NCBI RefSeq assembly: GCF_000315425.1
Contig: NZ_JH992923.1
Location: 890,750 to 954,749 of the forward strand
Length of the DNA: 64,000 nucleotides
Reading direction: 5' to 3'
DNA from: Massilia timonae CCUG 45783
GTDB lineage: Bacteria; Pseudomonadota; Gammaproteobacteria; Burkholderiales; Burkholderiaceae_D
The number at the start of each line of letters is the position of its first letter. Position 1 is the first letter of the stretch. The notes under the pieces were generated by a model. That model made no database searches. It saw only the letters and a list, made by a program, of their open reading frames with translations, and had not been told where the DNA came from. Shown piece by piece: positions 6,841 to 19,379 of the stretch. Made by a program: the position numbers and the translations under genes.

Positions 6841-8292
6841 ATGTCATCAGTCACGGCGCCAGCGCACGCCGCCAATCCCGCCAATCCCGCCAACCCCACC
6901 CCTCCCGATACCAGGGAAAGCCGCTTCGTGTTCAAGGTCGCCATCGCCGCGACCATGGGCGCGCTGGCCTTCGGCTATGACACGGGCGTCATTTCGGGCG
7001 CCTTGCCGTTCCTCGGCCTGGCGCCCGCGCAGGGCGGTCTCGGCCTGACGCCGGTGACCGAGGGCATCGTCACCTCGTCGCTGGTGTTCGGCGCCGCGCT
7101 CGGTTCGCTGATGGCGGGCACGCTGTCGGACAAGTATGGCCGCCGTACGACGCTGATGGGCCTGTCGCTGGTGTTCATGATCGGGGTGCTCGGTTCGGTG
7201 CTGGCGCCGTCGGTGGCGGTGCTGGTGGCGATGCGCTTCATCCTCGGCATGGCGGTGGGCGGCGCCTCGTCCACGGTGCCGGTGTTCATTGCCGAGATGG
7301 CCGGCCCCAGCCGGCGCGCACGCCTGGTCAGCCAGAACGAGCTGATGATCGTGACCGGCCAGCTGGCGGCCTACGTGCTCAATGCGCTGCTGGCCTACCT
7401 GTCCGATTCCCCGCACGTCTGGCGCTACATGCTCGCCATCTCGGCGGTCCCGGCCGTCCTGCTGGGGCTGGGCATGATGCTGGTGCCGAAGTCGCCGCGC
7501 TGGCTTGCCGGCCAGGGCCGGATGGACGAGGCGCGCGCAGTGCTGGGACAGATCCGCTCGAGCGACAAGCAGATCGAGACCGAGATGGCGGAGATGACCC
7601 GGTTGAATACGATCGAGCGCGAGCAGGCGGGCTGCTCGGCCGTGCTCGGCACGCCGTGGATCCGCAAGCTGCTGTGGATCGGCATCGGCCTGGGCTTCAC
7701 CGCCCAGTTCACCGGGATTAATGCCTTCATGTATTTCACCCCGATCATCCTGACCTCGACGGGCCTCGGCACCAATGCCGCACTGATCGCCACCATCGGC
7801 AACGGCGTGGTATCGGTGATCGCGACCTTGATCGGCATCTGGCTGATCGGCAAGCACGGCCGCCGGCCTATGCTGATGACCGGCCTGGGCGGCGTGATCC
7901 TGACCCAGGCCGCGCTCGGCATCGTGCTGACGTGGTTCCCGGACGGCCTGGCGCGCAGCTATGCGGCGCTCGCCTGCATCCTGTGCTTCCTGCTGTGCAT
8001 GCAAATGCTGATCGCGCCGGTCTACTGGCTGCTGATGTCCGAACTGTTCCCGATGCACGTGCGCGGCGTGCTGACCGGCACCGCCGTGGCCTGCCAATGG
8101 GTGTTCAACGCCCTGGTCGCCTTGCTGTTCCCGATCGCGCTGGCGCAGTTCGGCAGCGCCACCTTCTTCGTGTTCGCAGCCATCAATATTGCCTCGCTGG
8201 CCTTCGTCGCGACCTGCGTGCCGGAAACGCGCGGCAAGTCGCTGGAAGGGCTGGAGCGCCACCTGGAGAAGACGCTGAGCGCAGGCGCCTGA
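6841..8292 (+). CDS. MFS sugar porter (sugar/H+ symporter)
   Basis: A 483-residue twelve-helix major facilitator of the sugar porter family (XylE/GalP/AraE type). Signatures are GYDTGVISGALPF in helix 1, GTLSDKYGRRTTL in the first cytoplasmic loop, PKSPRWL after helix 6, GKHGRRPML in the second half and PETRGKSLE at the C-terminus. It predicts proton-coupled uptake of a monosaccharide across the inner membrane. The start at 6841 is preceded by AAAGGA; the frame is open further upstream but with no family similarity. The cytoplasmic N-terminus carries an unusual AANPANPANPTPP low-complexity run. It has its own leader with palindromes and is convergent with the next gene, so it is likely monocistronic. 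Confidence 0.92.
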   Translation: MSSVTAPAHAANPANPANPTPPDTRESRFVFKVAIAATMGALAFGYDTGVISGALPFLGLAPAQGGLGLTPVTEGIVTSSLVFGAALGSLMAGTLSDKYGRRTTLMGLSLVFMIGVLGSVLAPSVAVLVAMRFILGMAVGGASSTVPVFIAEMAGPSRRARLVSQNELMIVTGQLAAYVLNALLAYLSDSPHVWRYMLAISAVPAVLLGLGMMLVPKSPRWLAGQGRMDEARAVLGQIRSSDKQIETEMAEMTRLNTIEREQAGCSAVLGTPWIRKLLWIGIGLGFTAQFTGINAFMYFTPIILTSTGLGTNAALIATIGNGVVSVIATLIGIWLIGKHGRRPMLMTGLGGVILTQAALGIVLTWFPDGLARSYAALACILCFLLCMQMLIAPVYWLLMSELFPMHVRGVLTGTAVACQWVFNALVALLFPIALAQFGSATFFVFAAINIASLAFVATCVPETRGKSLEGLERHLEKTLSAGA

Positions 8293-8296
8293 GACG

Positions 8297-8941
8297 TCAG
8301 TCGGTCGAGCGCACCGCGAGCGCGAGCCGCTCGAGCTCGCGCATGAAACGCTCGCAGGCCACGCCCGGCGCCCAAGGCTCCCACGGCCGGCAATCGTAGT
8401 AGGCGGCAAGGGGATCCTCGGCCAGCACCCCGGCGCGGATCTTGAGGGTGCGCCGCACCTCCTCGCGCGACCAGCCGGCCACGTGCACGGCCTCGGTGGC
8501 CGCGGCCAGGCGGTCGGCGCGCTTGTGCGCCGCATGGCTGCGCGCGTCCCAGGCCGGCAGGCCATAGCGCAGGAATACCATGTGTTCGAGGCGCCGGGTC
8601 AGCGCGCGGAAGGCGTCGCCCAGGAAAGGCTTGATCACCGAGATCGCATCGAAGCCGAGCAGGCCTTCCTCGGCGTCGTGCAGCAGTTCGCGCAACTCTT
8701 CCAGCGGCGTGATCGCCGGGGCGGCGGCGCGGCGCAGCAGCATCACCGTGATCGAGTGCTGGGCCACCGACAGCGGCAACGGCCAGGCCGAGTGGCCGCC
8801 CCAGCGGTAGGTGCGGGCCAGGCCGAGCGCCAGGTCGGCGTCGTCCCAGTCGAAGGGTGTCGGGTCGAGCAGGTCGAGGCGGCGGCCGGATGGCATGCGG
8901 ACCCAGGCGCGGGTCCGGTCTGGCGTGGACGGGATGGACAT
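8297..8941 (-). CDS. HD-domain phosphohydrolase
   Basis: A 214-residue protein with HD-superfamily metal ligands: SVAQHS (His62), LLHDAEE (His88-Asp89) and downstream acidic residues. The preceding segment GRRLDLLDPTPFDWDDADLALGLARTYRWGGH is typical of the YfbR/phosphohydrolase-like proteins found in proteobacteria and phages, where the domain often acts on nucleotides. It is soluble and lacks a signal sequence. It is convergent with the sugar transporter, separated by only four bases, and divergent from glpD. The substrate is unassigned; a 5'-deoxynucleotidase-like activity is possible but not shown by the sequence. Confidence 0.8.
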   Translation of the reverse strand: MSIPSTPDRTRAWVRMPSGRRLDLLDPTPFDWDDADLALGLARTYRWGGHSAWPLPLSVAQHSITVMLLRRAAAPAITPLEELRELLHDAEEGLLGFDAISVIKPFLGDAFRALTRRLEHMVFLRYGLPAWDARSHAAHKRADRLAAATEAVHVAGWSREEVRRTLKIRAGVLAEDPLAAYYDCRPWEPWAPGVACERFMRELERLALAVRSTD

Positions 8942-9063
8942 GTGGCGATTTTACACACCGGCCCGTCCATTCTCCGCATAATTGACGCAGGCAAACGCCG
9001 GACCGGCGCGCCCGCGTAAAGTGGAACGGATGCGCCGGGTCGGATGGCTTGGAGGAGGGGGCG

Positions 9064-10605
9064 ATGGGAGCGGACACGACGATCGATTGCGACCTGCTGG
9101 TGGTCGGCGGCGGCATCAATGGCGCCGGCATTGCGCGCGACGCGGCCGGGCGCGGCCTGTCGGTGGTGCTGTGCGAAAAGGACGACCTGGGCGCGCATAC
9201 CTCGTCCGCCTCCAGCAAGCTGATCCACGGTGGCCTGCGCTATCTCGAATACCGCGAATTCGGCCTGGTGCGCAAGGCGCTGGCCGAACGCGAGACCCTG
9301 CTCAGGAGCGCGCCGCACATCATGCGTCCGCTGCGCTTCGTGATGCCGCACGTGGCAGGCCAGCGCCCGGCCTGGCTGATCCGCGCCGGCCTGTTCCTCT
9401 ATGACCGGCTGGCGCCGCGCGCCTTCCTGCCGGCGTCCAGCGCGATCGAGCTGGCCGGCCACCCCGCCGGCGCGCCGCTCAAGCCCGAGTTCACGCGCGC
9501 CTTCGCCTATTCCGACGGCTGGGTCGACGACGCCCGGCTGGTGGTGCTCAACGCCCTCGATGCCCACGAGCGCGGCGCGCGGGTGCTCACCCATGCCGCC
9601 TGCGCAGACGTGGTCCGGCGCGCCGCGCACTGGGAGGCCCGCATCGATGGGGGCGGCGCGCCCCTGACCGTGCGCGCGCGCGGCCTGGTCAACGCCGCCG
9701 GCCCGTGGGCGGCCCATTTCGCGCGCGGCGCCAACCGGGCGGCGCCGCACCGCGCGCTGCGCCTGGTCAAGGGCAGCCACATCGTCGTGCCGCGCCTGTT
9801 CGATCATGGCTGCGCCTACCTGTTCCAGCATGCGGATGGCCGGGTCGTGTTCGCCATTCCGTATGAAGAAGTTTTCACCCTGGTCGGCACCACCGACGTC
9901 GATTTCGCGGGCGACCCCGGCGCCGCCGCGATCGGCGAGGGCGAGACGCGCTACCTGTGCGCGCTGGTCAACCGTTACTTCAAGCGCCAGCTGGCCCCGA
10001 GCGACGTGGTGTGGAGTTATTCGGGCGTGCGCCCGCTGCTGGACGACGAGGCCGGCAAGGCGGCGGCGATCACGCGCGACTACTTCCTCGAACGCGACGC
10101 CAGCGGTCCGCCGCTGCTGTCGGTCTTCGGCGGCAAGATCACCACCTACCGCAAGCTGGCCGAGGAAGCCGTCGACTGGATCGCGCCGCTGCTGGGCGCG
10201 ACGCCGACGGGAGCATGGACGGCGCGCGCCGTGCTGCCGGGCGGCGACCTGTTCGGGCCGCAGCCCGACAACCGCGGCGTGCTGGAATTCGACCGCTGGG
10301 TGGCGGCGCTGCAGCGGCGTGTCGCCTGGCTGCCCAAGCCGCTGGCGCTGCGCTATGCGCGCGCCTACGGCACACGGGTGGATGTCTTGCTGGATGGGTG
10401 CGGGGCGCTGGCCGATCTCGGCCTCGAGGTGGCCCCCGGCCTGTACGAGGCCGAGCTGCGCTACCTGATGGCGCACGAATGGGCCGCGTGCGCCCAGGAC
10501 GTCCTGTGGCGCAGGGCCAAGCTGGGACTGCACCTGCGGCCGGGCGTGGCGGGCCGGATCGATGCCTGGATGGCCGCGCAGCGGCCAGCCGTCGTTATCG
10601 CGTAA
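9064..10605 (+). CDS. glpD: aerobic glycerol-3-phosphate dehydrogenase
   Basis: A 513-residue FAD-dependent dehydrogenase that oxidises sn-glycerol-3-phosphate to dihydroxyacetone phosphate at the inner membrane and passes electrons to quinone. The dinucleotide-binding motif GGGINGAGIARDAAGRG occupies residues 15-31. SSASSKLIHGGLRYLE, typical of GlpD, follows near residue 55. VWSYSGVRPLLDD and FGGKITTYRKLAEEA mark the second half. The length is close to E. coli GlpD (501). The ATG at 9064 is preceded by GGAGGAGG at about 9050, so this start is preferred to the in-frame upstream codon. glpF, glpK and glpR are not adjacent. It is convergent with the CheR-like gene, leaving only two bases between stops. 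Confidence 0.95.
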   Translation: MGADTTIDCDLLVVGGGINGAGIARDAAGRGLSVVLCEKDDLGAHTSSASSKLIHGGLRYLEYREFGLVRKALAERETLLRSAPHIMRPLRFVMPHVAGQRPAWLIRAGLFLYDRLAPRAFLPASSAIELAGHPAGAPLKPEFTRAFAYSDGWVDDARLVVLNALDAHERGARVLTHAACADVVRRAAHWEARIDGGGAPLTVRARGLVNAAGPWAAHFARGANRAAPHRALRLVKGSHIVVPRLFDHGCAYLFQHADGRVVFAIPYEEVFTLVGTTDVDFAGDPGAAAIGEGETRYLCALVNRYFKRQLAPSDVVWSYSGVRPLLDDEAGKAAAITRDYFLERDASGPPLLSVFGGKITTYRKLAEEAVDWIAPLLGATPTGAWTARAVLPGGDLFGPQPDNRGVLEFDRWVAALQRRVAWLPKPLALRYARAYGTRVDVLLDGCGALADLGLEVAPGLYEAELRYLMAHEWAACAQDVLWRRAKLGLHLRPGVAGRIDAWMAAQRPAVVIA

Positions 10606-10607
10606 GG

Positions 10608-11450
10608 TCAGCGCACCCGCTTGTACCAGGCCCCTTCCTCGAACAAGGGCTGGTAGTCGGCCGCGCCCGCTTCGCTCGCCGCCAGTTCGCGGTCGATCCC
10701 GAGCACCCCGAACAGGGCCAGGCTGTCGCGGAACAGGCGCAGCACCCGCTGGCGCAGCACCGGGCCGAAGTCGGGCAGGGCGCGGCAGCAGACGATCGCG
10801 TGGAACTCGTTGAACGAGCCGTCGGTCACCAGGCAGTATTGCAGCCAGGTGATGCGCTCGCGCAGCCGCGGCAGCAGGCGCGCGCGGCCGTCGCTGACCT
10901 CGAAGTAGTCCGCCAGCCGCCCCGTGCCGCCGCTGGCTTCGTAGCCGCGCTGGGCGTCCGCCAGTTGCGAGGCCGGCAGCGTGGCTTCGCGCGCCTCGAA
11001 CAGCAGTTCGTCGCTGGCCAGGGTCGCGAACACTTCGGTGCGTCCGTACAGCTTTTCCTCGGCCAGCAGCACGGCCAGGGTCCAGGCCTCGCCCACGCCG
11101 CCCACCTCGGGCAGCCAGACCTTGGGCAGTGCCGTCGGCCGCAGGCTGTCGGCCAGCGCGCCGCGCTGGCGCCGCGCCCAGTCAGGGCGGTCGAACAGGG
11201 CGGCAGGCGGCACCGCCAGCGCGCGCACCACGCCCAGCGCCGCGCCGGGCGCGTGCAGCACCTGTTCCTGCAGCCGCGTGAGATTCGGCAAGGCGTGCAG
11301 GCGCGCCAGCTCCTGCAGCCGGCGGCGCAGGATGGCGCGCTCGTGGCTGCGGTAGTCGAGGCCGAAACGCTGGTACAGCGCTTCGAGCAGCAGATCGATC
11401 TCGAGCTCCGCCAGGCCGGTGTCGACCGGCACACCAGTCAGGGCATTCAC
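10608..11450 (-). CDS. CheR-like methyltransferase homologue with degenerate SAM site
   Basis: A 280-residue protein with the CheR layout: an N-terminal helical domain (IDLLLEALYQRFGLDYR, RRRLQELARL) and a C-terminal Rossmann-like domain. Where CheR proteins have the SAM-binding G-C-A-T-G-E-E, this protein reads PEVGGVGEAWTLAVLLAE. The CRNVLIYF motif is replaced by CCRALPDF. Both changes remove residues used for cofactor binding, so catalytic activity is doubtful and a binding or scaffold role is inferred. It lies seven bases downstream of the poly-HAMP hybrid kinase gene on the same strand, so the two are probably one operon. No other chemotaxis genes are nearby. Confidence 0.72.
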   Translation of the reverse strand: MNALTGVPVDTGLAELEIDLLLEALYQRFGLDYRSHERAILRRRLQELARLHALPNLTRLQEQVLHAPGAALGVVRALAVPPAALFDRPDWARRQRGALADSLRPTALPKVWLPEVGGVGEAWTLAVLLAEEKLYGRTEVFATLASDELLFEAREATLPASQLADAQRGYEASGGTGRLADYFEVSDGRARLLPRLRERITWLQYCLVTDGSFNEFHAIVCCRALPDFGPVLRQRVLRLFRDSLALFGVLGIDRELAASEAGAADYQPLFEEGAWYKRVR

Positions 11451-11457
11451 CGCGGCC

Positions 11458-16371
<4,914 letters not shown>

Positions 16372-16711
16372 CGCCTGGATCCTCGTCCTGAAAGGAAGTC
16401 TGTCGGTTAGCCGGTTGAGCCGGCAAGAGTGTCGTTTTTACACACGCACGAGATACGATTCTATAGATCTAAGTCAAACCGCGAAACGGTATCTCGGCTA
16501 GTAAATACTTGCTAATCTGAAATTTGTTACAGGTAATTCGGCGGAGGGTAGCCGATTCCCCTCTAGCAGGGCGCACGATTGCAACTTTGTTGTGGTTAAT
16601 GCACGACAACATGCATGTGAGATAGAAGTAAATATCTTGATTGTTAATTTCTGTGAATTTGTGAGCGGGGTGAACCATCTAGCATAGGGGTGTTACATCA
16701 AACTTTGCCCC
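16372..16711. other. divergent intergenic region between kinase and luxR remnant
   Basis: About 340 bases, visibly more AT-rich than the surrounding coding sequence. It must hold the promoters of the minus-strand poly-HAMP kinase and of the plus-strand luxR remnant. I see no convincing lux-box palindrome, terminator or small gene in it, and no strong Shine-Dalgarno before the luxR ATG at 16712. Confidence 0.5.
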
Positions 16712-16802
16712 ATGATTGACACTGCCTTATTACTCGAGCTGATGCAGGCCAAGGATGCTTCCAAATGGAGCGCGTCCTTGTTCACCATTGCGCGGGGGCT
16801 GG

Positions 16803-16811
16803 GTTTCGACC
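16803..16811 (+). repeat. left 9-bp target-site duplication
   Basis: GTTTCGACC lies immediately before the left inverted repeat and is repeated exactly at 18297-18305. Nine bases is the duplication length of IS50/Tn5 transposases. Confidence 0.93.
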
Positions 16812-16830
16812 CACCTCGTTATACACAACT
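16812..16830 (+). repeat. left terminal inverted repeat of the IS
   Basis: CACCTCGTTATACACAACT. It differs from the right end only at position 18 (C instead of G). The transposase stop codon lies two bases inside it, at 16835-16833. Confidence 0.9.
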
Positions 16831-16832
16831 CG

Positions 16833-18176
16833 TCAGTCTCCAAGTTCGCGTAGTGCTTGAAGGGTGAGAGCTGAGGCGCGCACGTCGCGCAGCCCTTCCC
16901 AGAGGGTCTTGGCACCAGGTTCGCCATCACCTTTTCGGCCCAAGAAGCCGCCCGCGCGGGCGATCAAGCGTATTACTTCGTTTAACGCCGGGTTGGGCTG
17001 GGGGCGTAATTTGTTGAGCAAGTAGGCGCCGCGTATCTCATCGGGATCAAAGAACAAGTGGGCATCCAGGTTCGGGCAGGTACGGCCCATGCGTACCAGA
17101 TAGGCAATGCGCCAGGCTACGACCAAGTACAGCGCCAGTGCGCGCTCGATGCGCTCGATCGTGCCCAGCTGAAGTTCCTCGACCTTGCAGCCGTTCTTGA
17201 GCACATTGAACAGCATTTCAATTTCCCAGCGGGCGCGATACCAGTCGATCAATTCGGCCACCTCGGCCGCGCTGGTGGCGACCCGGTTCGTCAGCAGGCG
17301 CCATTCGATCGGCTTGACGCCGGCCGGAGCGCCGTGTTCACGCGCCACGATGCATGTGGCGGTCACCACCTTGCCCTTGCCCGCGTTCAGTTCGACCCGG
17401 CGTGCCCACAGCTGCTGGCGCACGATGCGCGCCTTGGCGCCCGGCCGCGCGGCCAGCGCGAACTCGATTTCCCCCAGCGGCGCGCCTTCCGTGGCATGCG
17501 GCCACAGCTTCTCGCTGTTGGGCAAGCAGCGGTTGTGCGCGGCGCGCACCAGCCAGTCCACCGGGCAGTCGAGCTGCTGCGCCCGCGCCATCAAGGGCAG
17601 CATGTCCGCCTCGCGGTCGGCCACATACACCAAGCGCGTGGCGGGCAGGCGCGGTGCCAGTTCCGCCAGTCTTTCGTAGCCTTCGATCCAGCGCAGGCTT
17701 TCCTTGGGGCCGCCGCGCTGGCCGTTGGTGTCGCGCAGCGCGCGCGCCCACATCCACACGTCCAGGATCCCCAGCGGCTCGCGCGCCGTCGTCACCGCGT
17801 AGGTGGGGTGGACGTACATGCCGCGCTGCGCTTCATAGCTGAGCGGTCCGAGGCCGCGCGCCTGCTGTCCGTTAAAGTCCAGTTCGGTCGTGTCCTGCAG
17901 ACACAGCACCACCGACTGCTCGGCCATTCGCCGTTCCGTTTGCTGCCAGTGCGGCTCCAGGATTGCCCGCCAGTCGACGCCGTCATTGTCGAAGAAGCGA
18001 TACGCGGCCATCGTCTCACCCCAGCCGTTACAGGCCTTTGGCACGCTCGCCGTCGGTGCCCCCGCCATTGTTTCCATCAGTGTCCTCGCTCGCCGGTTCA
18101 GGCGCGCGTCGCCCAGGTCGAGTTGCTCAAACTCCGAATCGGTCCATCCCTTCGATTTGCTCGCCAATTGCGCCAC
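16833..18176 (-). CDS. tnp: IS50-group (Tn5-like) transposase
   Basis: A 447-residue DDE transposase. The Tn5-type N-terminal DNA-binding domain is seen as WTDSEFEQLDLGDARLNRRA (residues 11-30). Catalytic residues are Asp95 (LCLQDTTELDF), Asp187 (YVADREADM) and Glu320 in a perfect Y-x2-R-x3-E-x6-K signature (Tyr313, Arg316, Glu320, Lys327). The length is close to Tn5 transposase (476). The start codon is GTG at 18176; about 100 bases remain between it and the right end for the promoter. All catalytic residues are present, so the enzyme is predicted active and able to cut and paste the element between its 19-bp ends. Confidence 0.95.
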   Translation of the reverse strand: MAQLASKSKGWTDSEFEQLDLGDARLNRRARTLMETMAGAPTASVPKACNGWGETMAAYRFFDNDGVDWRAILEPHWQQTERRMAEQSVVLCLQDTTELDFNGQQARGLGPLSYEAQRGMYVHPTYAVTTAREPLGILDVWMWARALRDTNGQRGGPKESLRWIEGYERLAELAPRLPATRLVYVADREADMLPLMARAQQLDCPVDWLVRAAHNRCLPNSEKLWPHATEGAPLGEIEFALAARPGAKARIVRQQLWARRVELNAGKGKVVTATCIVAREHGAPAGVKPIEWRLLTNRVATSAAEVAELIDWYRARWEIEMLFNVLKNGCKVEELQLGTIERIERALALYLVVAWRIAYLVRMGRTCPNLDAHLFFDPDEIRGAYLLNKLRPQPNPALNEVIRLIARAGGFLGRKGDGEPGAKTLWEGLRDVRASALTLQALRELGD

Positions 18177-18277
18177 GCAAAAGACGAGAGTAAACGCGAT
18201 TTTGCAAAGGTTTACAAGGGCGCTGGCAAGTCATTGAAAGTAAACGGGATTTTCAGCCGGCGTGGTGAGGCTGGCGG

Positions 18278-18296
18278 ACTTGTGTATAACGAGGTG
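18278..18296 (-). repeat. right terminal inverted repeat of the IS
   Basis: Read on the minus strand this is CACCTCGTTATACACAAGT. On the plus strand its outer bases supply GAGGTG just before the resumed luxR frame, which could act as a Shine-Dalgarno for a GTG at 18308. Confidence 0.9.
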
Positions 18297-18305
18297 GTTT
18301 CGACC
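18297..18305 (+). repeat. right 9-bp target-site duplication
   Basis: An exact copy of 16803-16811 directly after the right inverted repeat. The luxR reading frame resumes at 18306. Confidence 0.93.
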
Positions 18306-18920
18306 AGGTGCTGTTTGGCGTCGTCAATTCGCGCCATACCCGTTTCGAGTCGGCTTTCTTGCGCAGTAATTATTCCGCAGACTGGCGCGATCGCTACGAC
18401 CGCAACGGCTTCGCCCATGTCGATCCGACCGTCGCCCATTGCCTGTCGAGCACGATCCCGATCGTGTGGGAGCCGGGCACGTTCGCCTCCGGCCCACAAC
18501 AGGCCGGGCTCTACGAAGAGGCCAGCGCCCACGGCATCCGCAGCGGCGCGACCTTGCCGGTGCACGGGCCGCAGGGCGAGTTCGGGGTGATCAGTTTCGC
18601 GTCCGACGCGCGGCCCGACGCCGACGCCCGGCGCGCCATGACCGAGGCGCTGCCGATGCTGTCGCTGGTGCGCGACTACGCTTTCATTTCTTCCGGGCGC
18701 TTCCGCGAGGAAGAGACGCGACCGGAAGAGGCGCCGCGCCTGACGCGGCGCGAGCTGGAAGTGTTGCAGTGGGTGATGGCGGGCAAGTCGTCGTGGGAGG
18801 TCGCACGCATCACGGGCTGTTCCGAAGCCACCGTTAATTTTCACCTGGCGAATGTGCGTCAAAAATTTGACGTCAACACTCGCCAGCAGGCGGTGGTCAA
18901 GGCCATCGCCCTGGGGCTCA

Positions 18921-19193
18921 TCACCCCTGAAGATCACCATCGCTGAGTTTGCCGTTCATGTACATGCGCAGAAGAATCGATACAGGCGCCGGGATCGCGA
19001 GACCGGTTTCAAAGCGGCTGCCGCTGGACTGGGTGACGCCGAAGCGGCCCCAGAATTTTTCCTGGCTTTCGCGCTTCGTGATGCGCAGCCGACGCAGTTC
19101 GTGCGGCGCCAGGCGTGCCGTGCCGGCGGCCTGGACCAGCTGGTTGGCCTGCAGTTCGGCTGCCAGTGCGTCGCACATCAGATCGTTTGCCAT
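18921..19193 (-). CDS. small helix-turn-helix (XRE-like) protein in the lux locus
   Basis: A 90-residue protein with the segment LRRLRITKRESQEKFWGRFG and VTQSSGSRFETG, which reads as a Cro/XRE-type helix-turn-helix (helix 2 SQEKFWGRFG, recognition helix TQSSGSRFE), followed by a short IPAPVSILLRMY helix. The start at 19193 has AAGGA six bases upstream. It is divergent from luxI and shares a 186-base promoter region with it. Its 3' end overlaps the 3' end of luxR by 26 bases on the other strand. Its position between luxR and luxI is where other betaproteobacteria keep small quorum-sensing modulators such as RsaM, though it is not an RsaM homologue by eye. A repressor role on luxI is inference. 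Confidence 0.75.
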   Translation of the reverse strand: MANDLMCDALAAELQANQLVQAAGTARLAPHELRRLRITKRESQEKFWGRFGVTQSSGSRFETGLAIPAPVSILLRMYMNGKLSDGDLQG

Positions 19194-19278
19194 GGTCGTT
19201 CCTTTCGGGGTAGTGAATCGAATAATTCGGAAACTGCGTCGTTTCCAAAAGTATTGCACTGCCGATATTGCTCGCCAC

Positions 19279-19294
19279 CTATCAATGCTGATAG
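19279..19294. promoter_or_regulatory. lux-box-like perfect palindrome
   Basis: CTATCAATGCTGATAG is a perfect inverted repeat of 6+4+6 bases with the CT-N12-AG form of LuxR-family operators. Its centre lies about 93 bases from both the luxI ATG (19380) and the divergent HTH start (19193), so it could control either or both. The natural ligand-receptor for it would be the adjacent, now interrupted, LuxR. Confidence 0.7.
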
Positions 19295-19379
19295 TACCCA
19301 GCCTACCCGATTTGCATAACGCTTTAATGCGTAGTGCATATTTCTTGAACCGATTTTCTCAACGAGGAGGGGGTTGGCA

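Larger units (their letters stand above)
16812..18296 (-). mobile_element. IS4-family, IS50-group insertion sequence (1485 bp)
   Basis: A complete element bounded by 19-bp inverted repeats (18 of 19 matching) and a perfect 9-bp target duplication. The inner part of the ends, TTATACACAAGT, is identical to the inner part of the Tn5/IS50 outside end, and the 19-bp length is the same. It encodes one transposase on the minus strand, opposite to luxR, and no passenger gene. Intact ends, intact transposase and perfect duplication indicate a recent insertion. Confidence 0.95.
16712..18946 (+). pseudogene. luxR: LuxR-type AHL-dependent regulator interrupted by an insertion sequence
   Basis: Two pieces, 16712-16811 and 18306-18946, join in frame when the insertion and one copy of its 9-bp target duplication are removed, giving an intact 246-residue LuxR protein. 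The break falls at codon 34. In the joined numbering the ligand-pocket residues Trp60, Tyr64, Asp73 and Trp88 match TraR Trp57, Tyr61, Asp70 and Trp85 at a constant +3 offset. The C-terminus has a LuxR helix-turn-helix (LTRRELEVLQWVMAGKSSWE to about VNFHLANVRQKF). It would have bound an acyl-homoserine lactone and regulated luxI and other genes. Its 3' end overlaps the convergent HTH gene by 26 bases. No other lesion is visible, so the disruption looks recent and possibly revertible by precise excision. Confidence 0.92.

Noticed and set aside
10605-10608. Possible missing gene between glpD and the CheR-like gene
   Set aside because: The convergent stops are two bases apart, leaving no room.
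16812-18296. Composite transposon carrying cargo
   Set aside because: Only one element with one transposase is present; there is no second copy or passenger gene in the window.
17058-18590. A 510-residue plus-strand frame across the insertion sequence into luxR
   Set aside because: It reads antisense to the transposase and in a different frame from luxR; no homology is visible.
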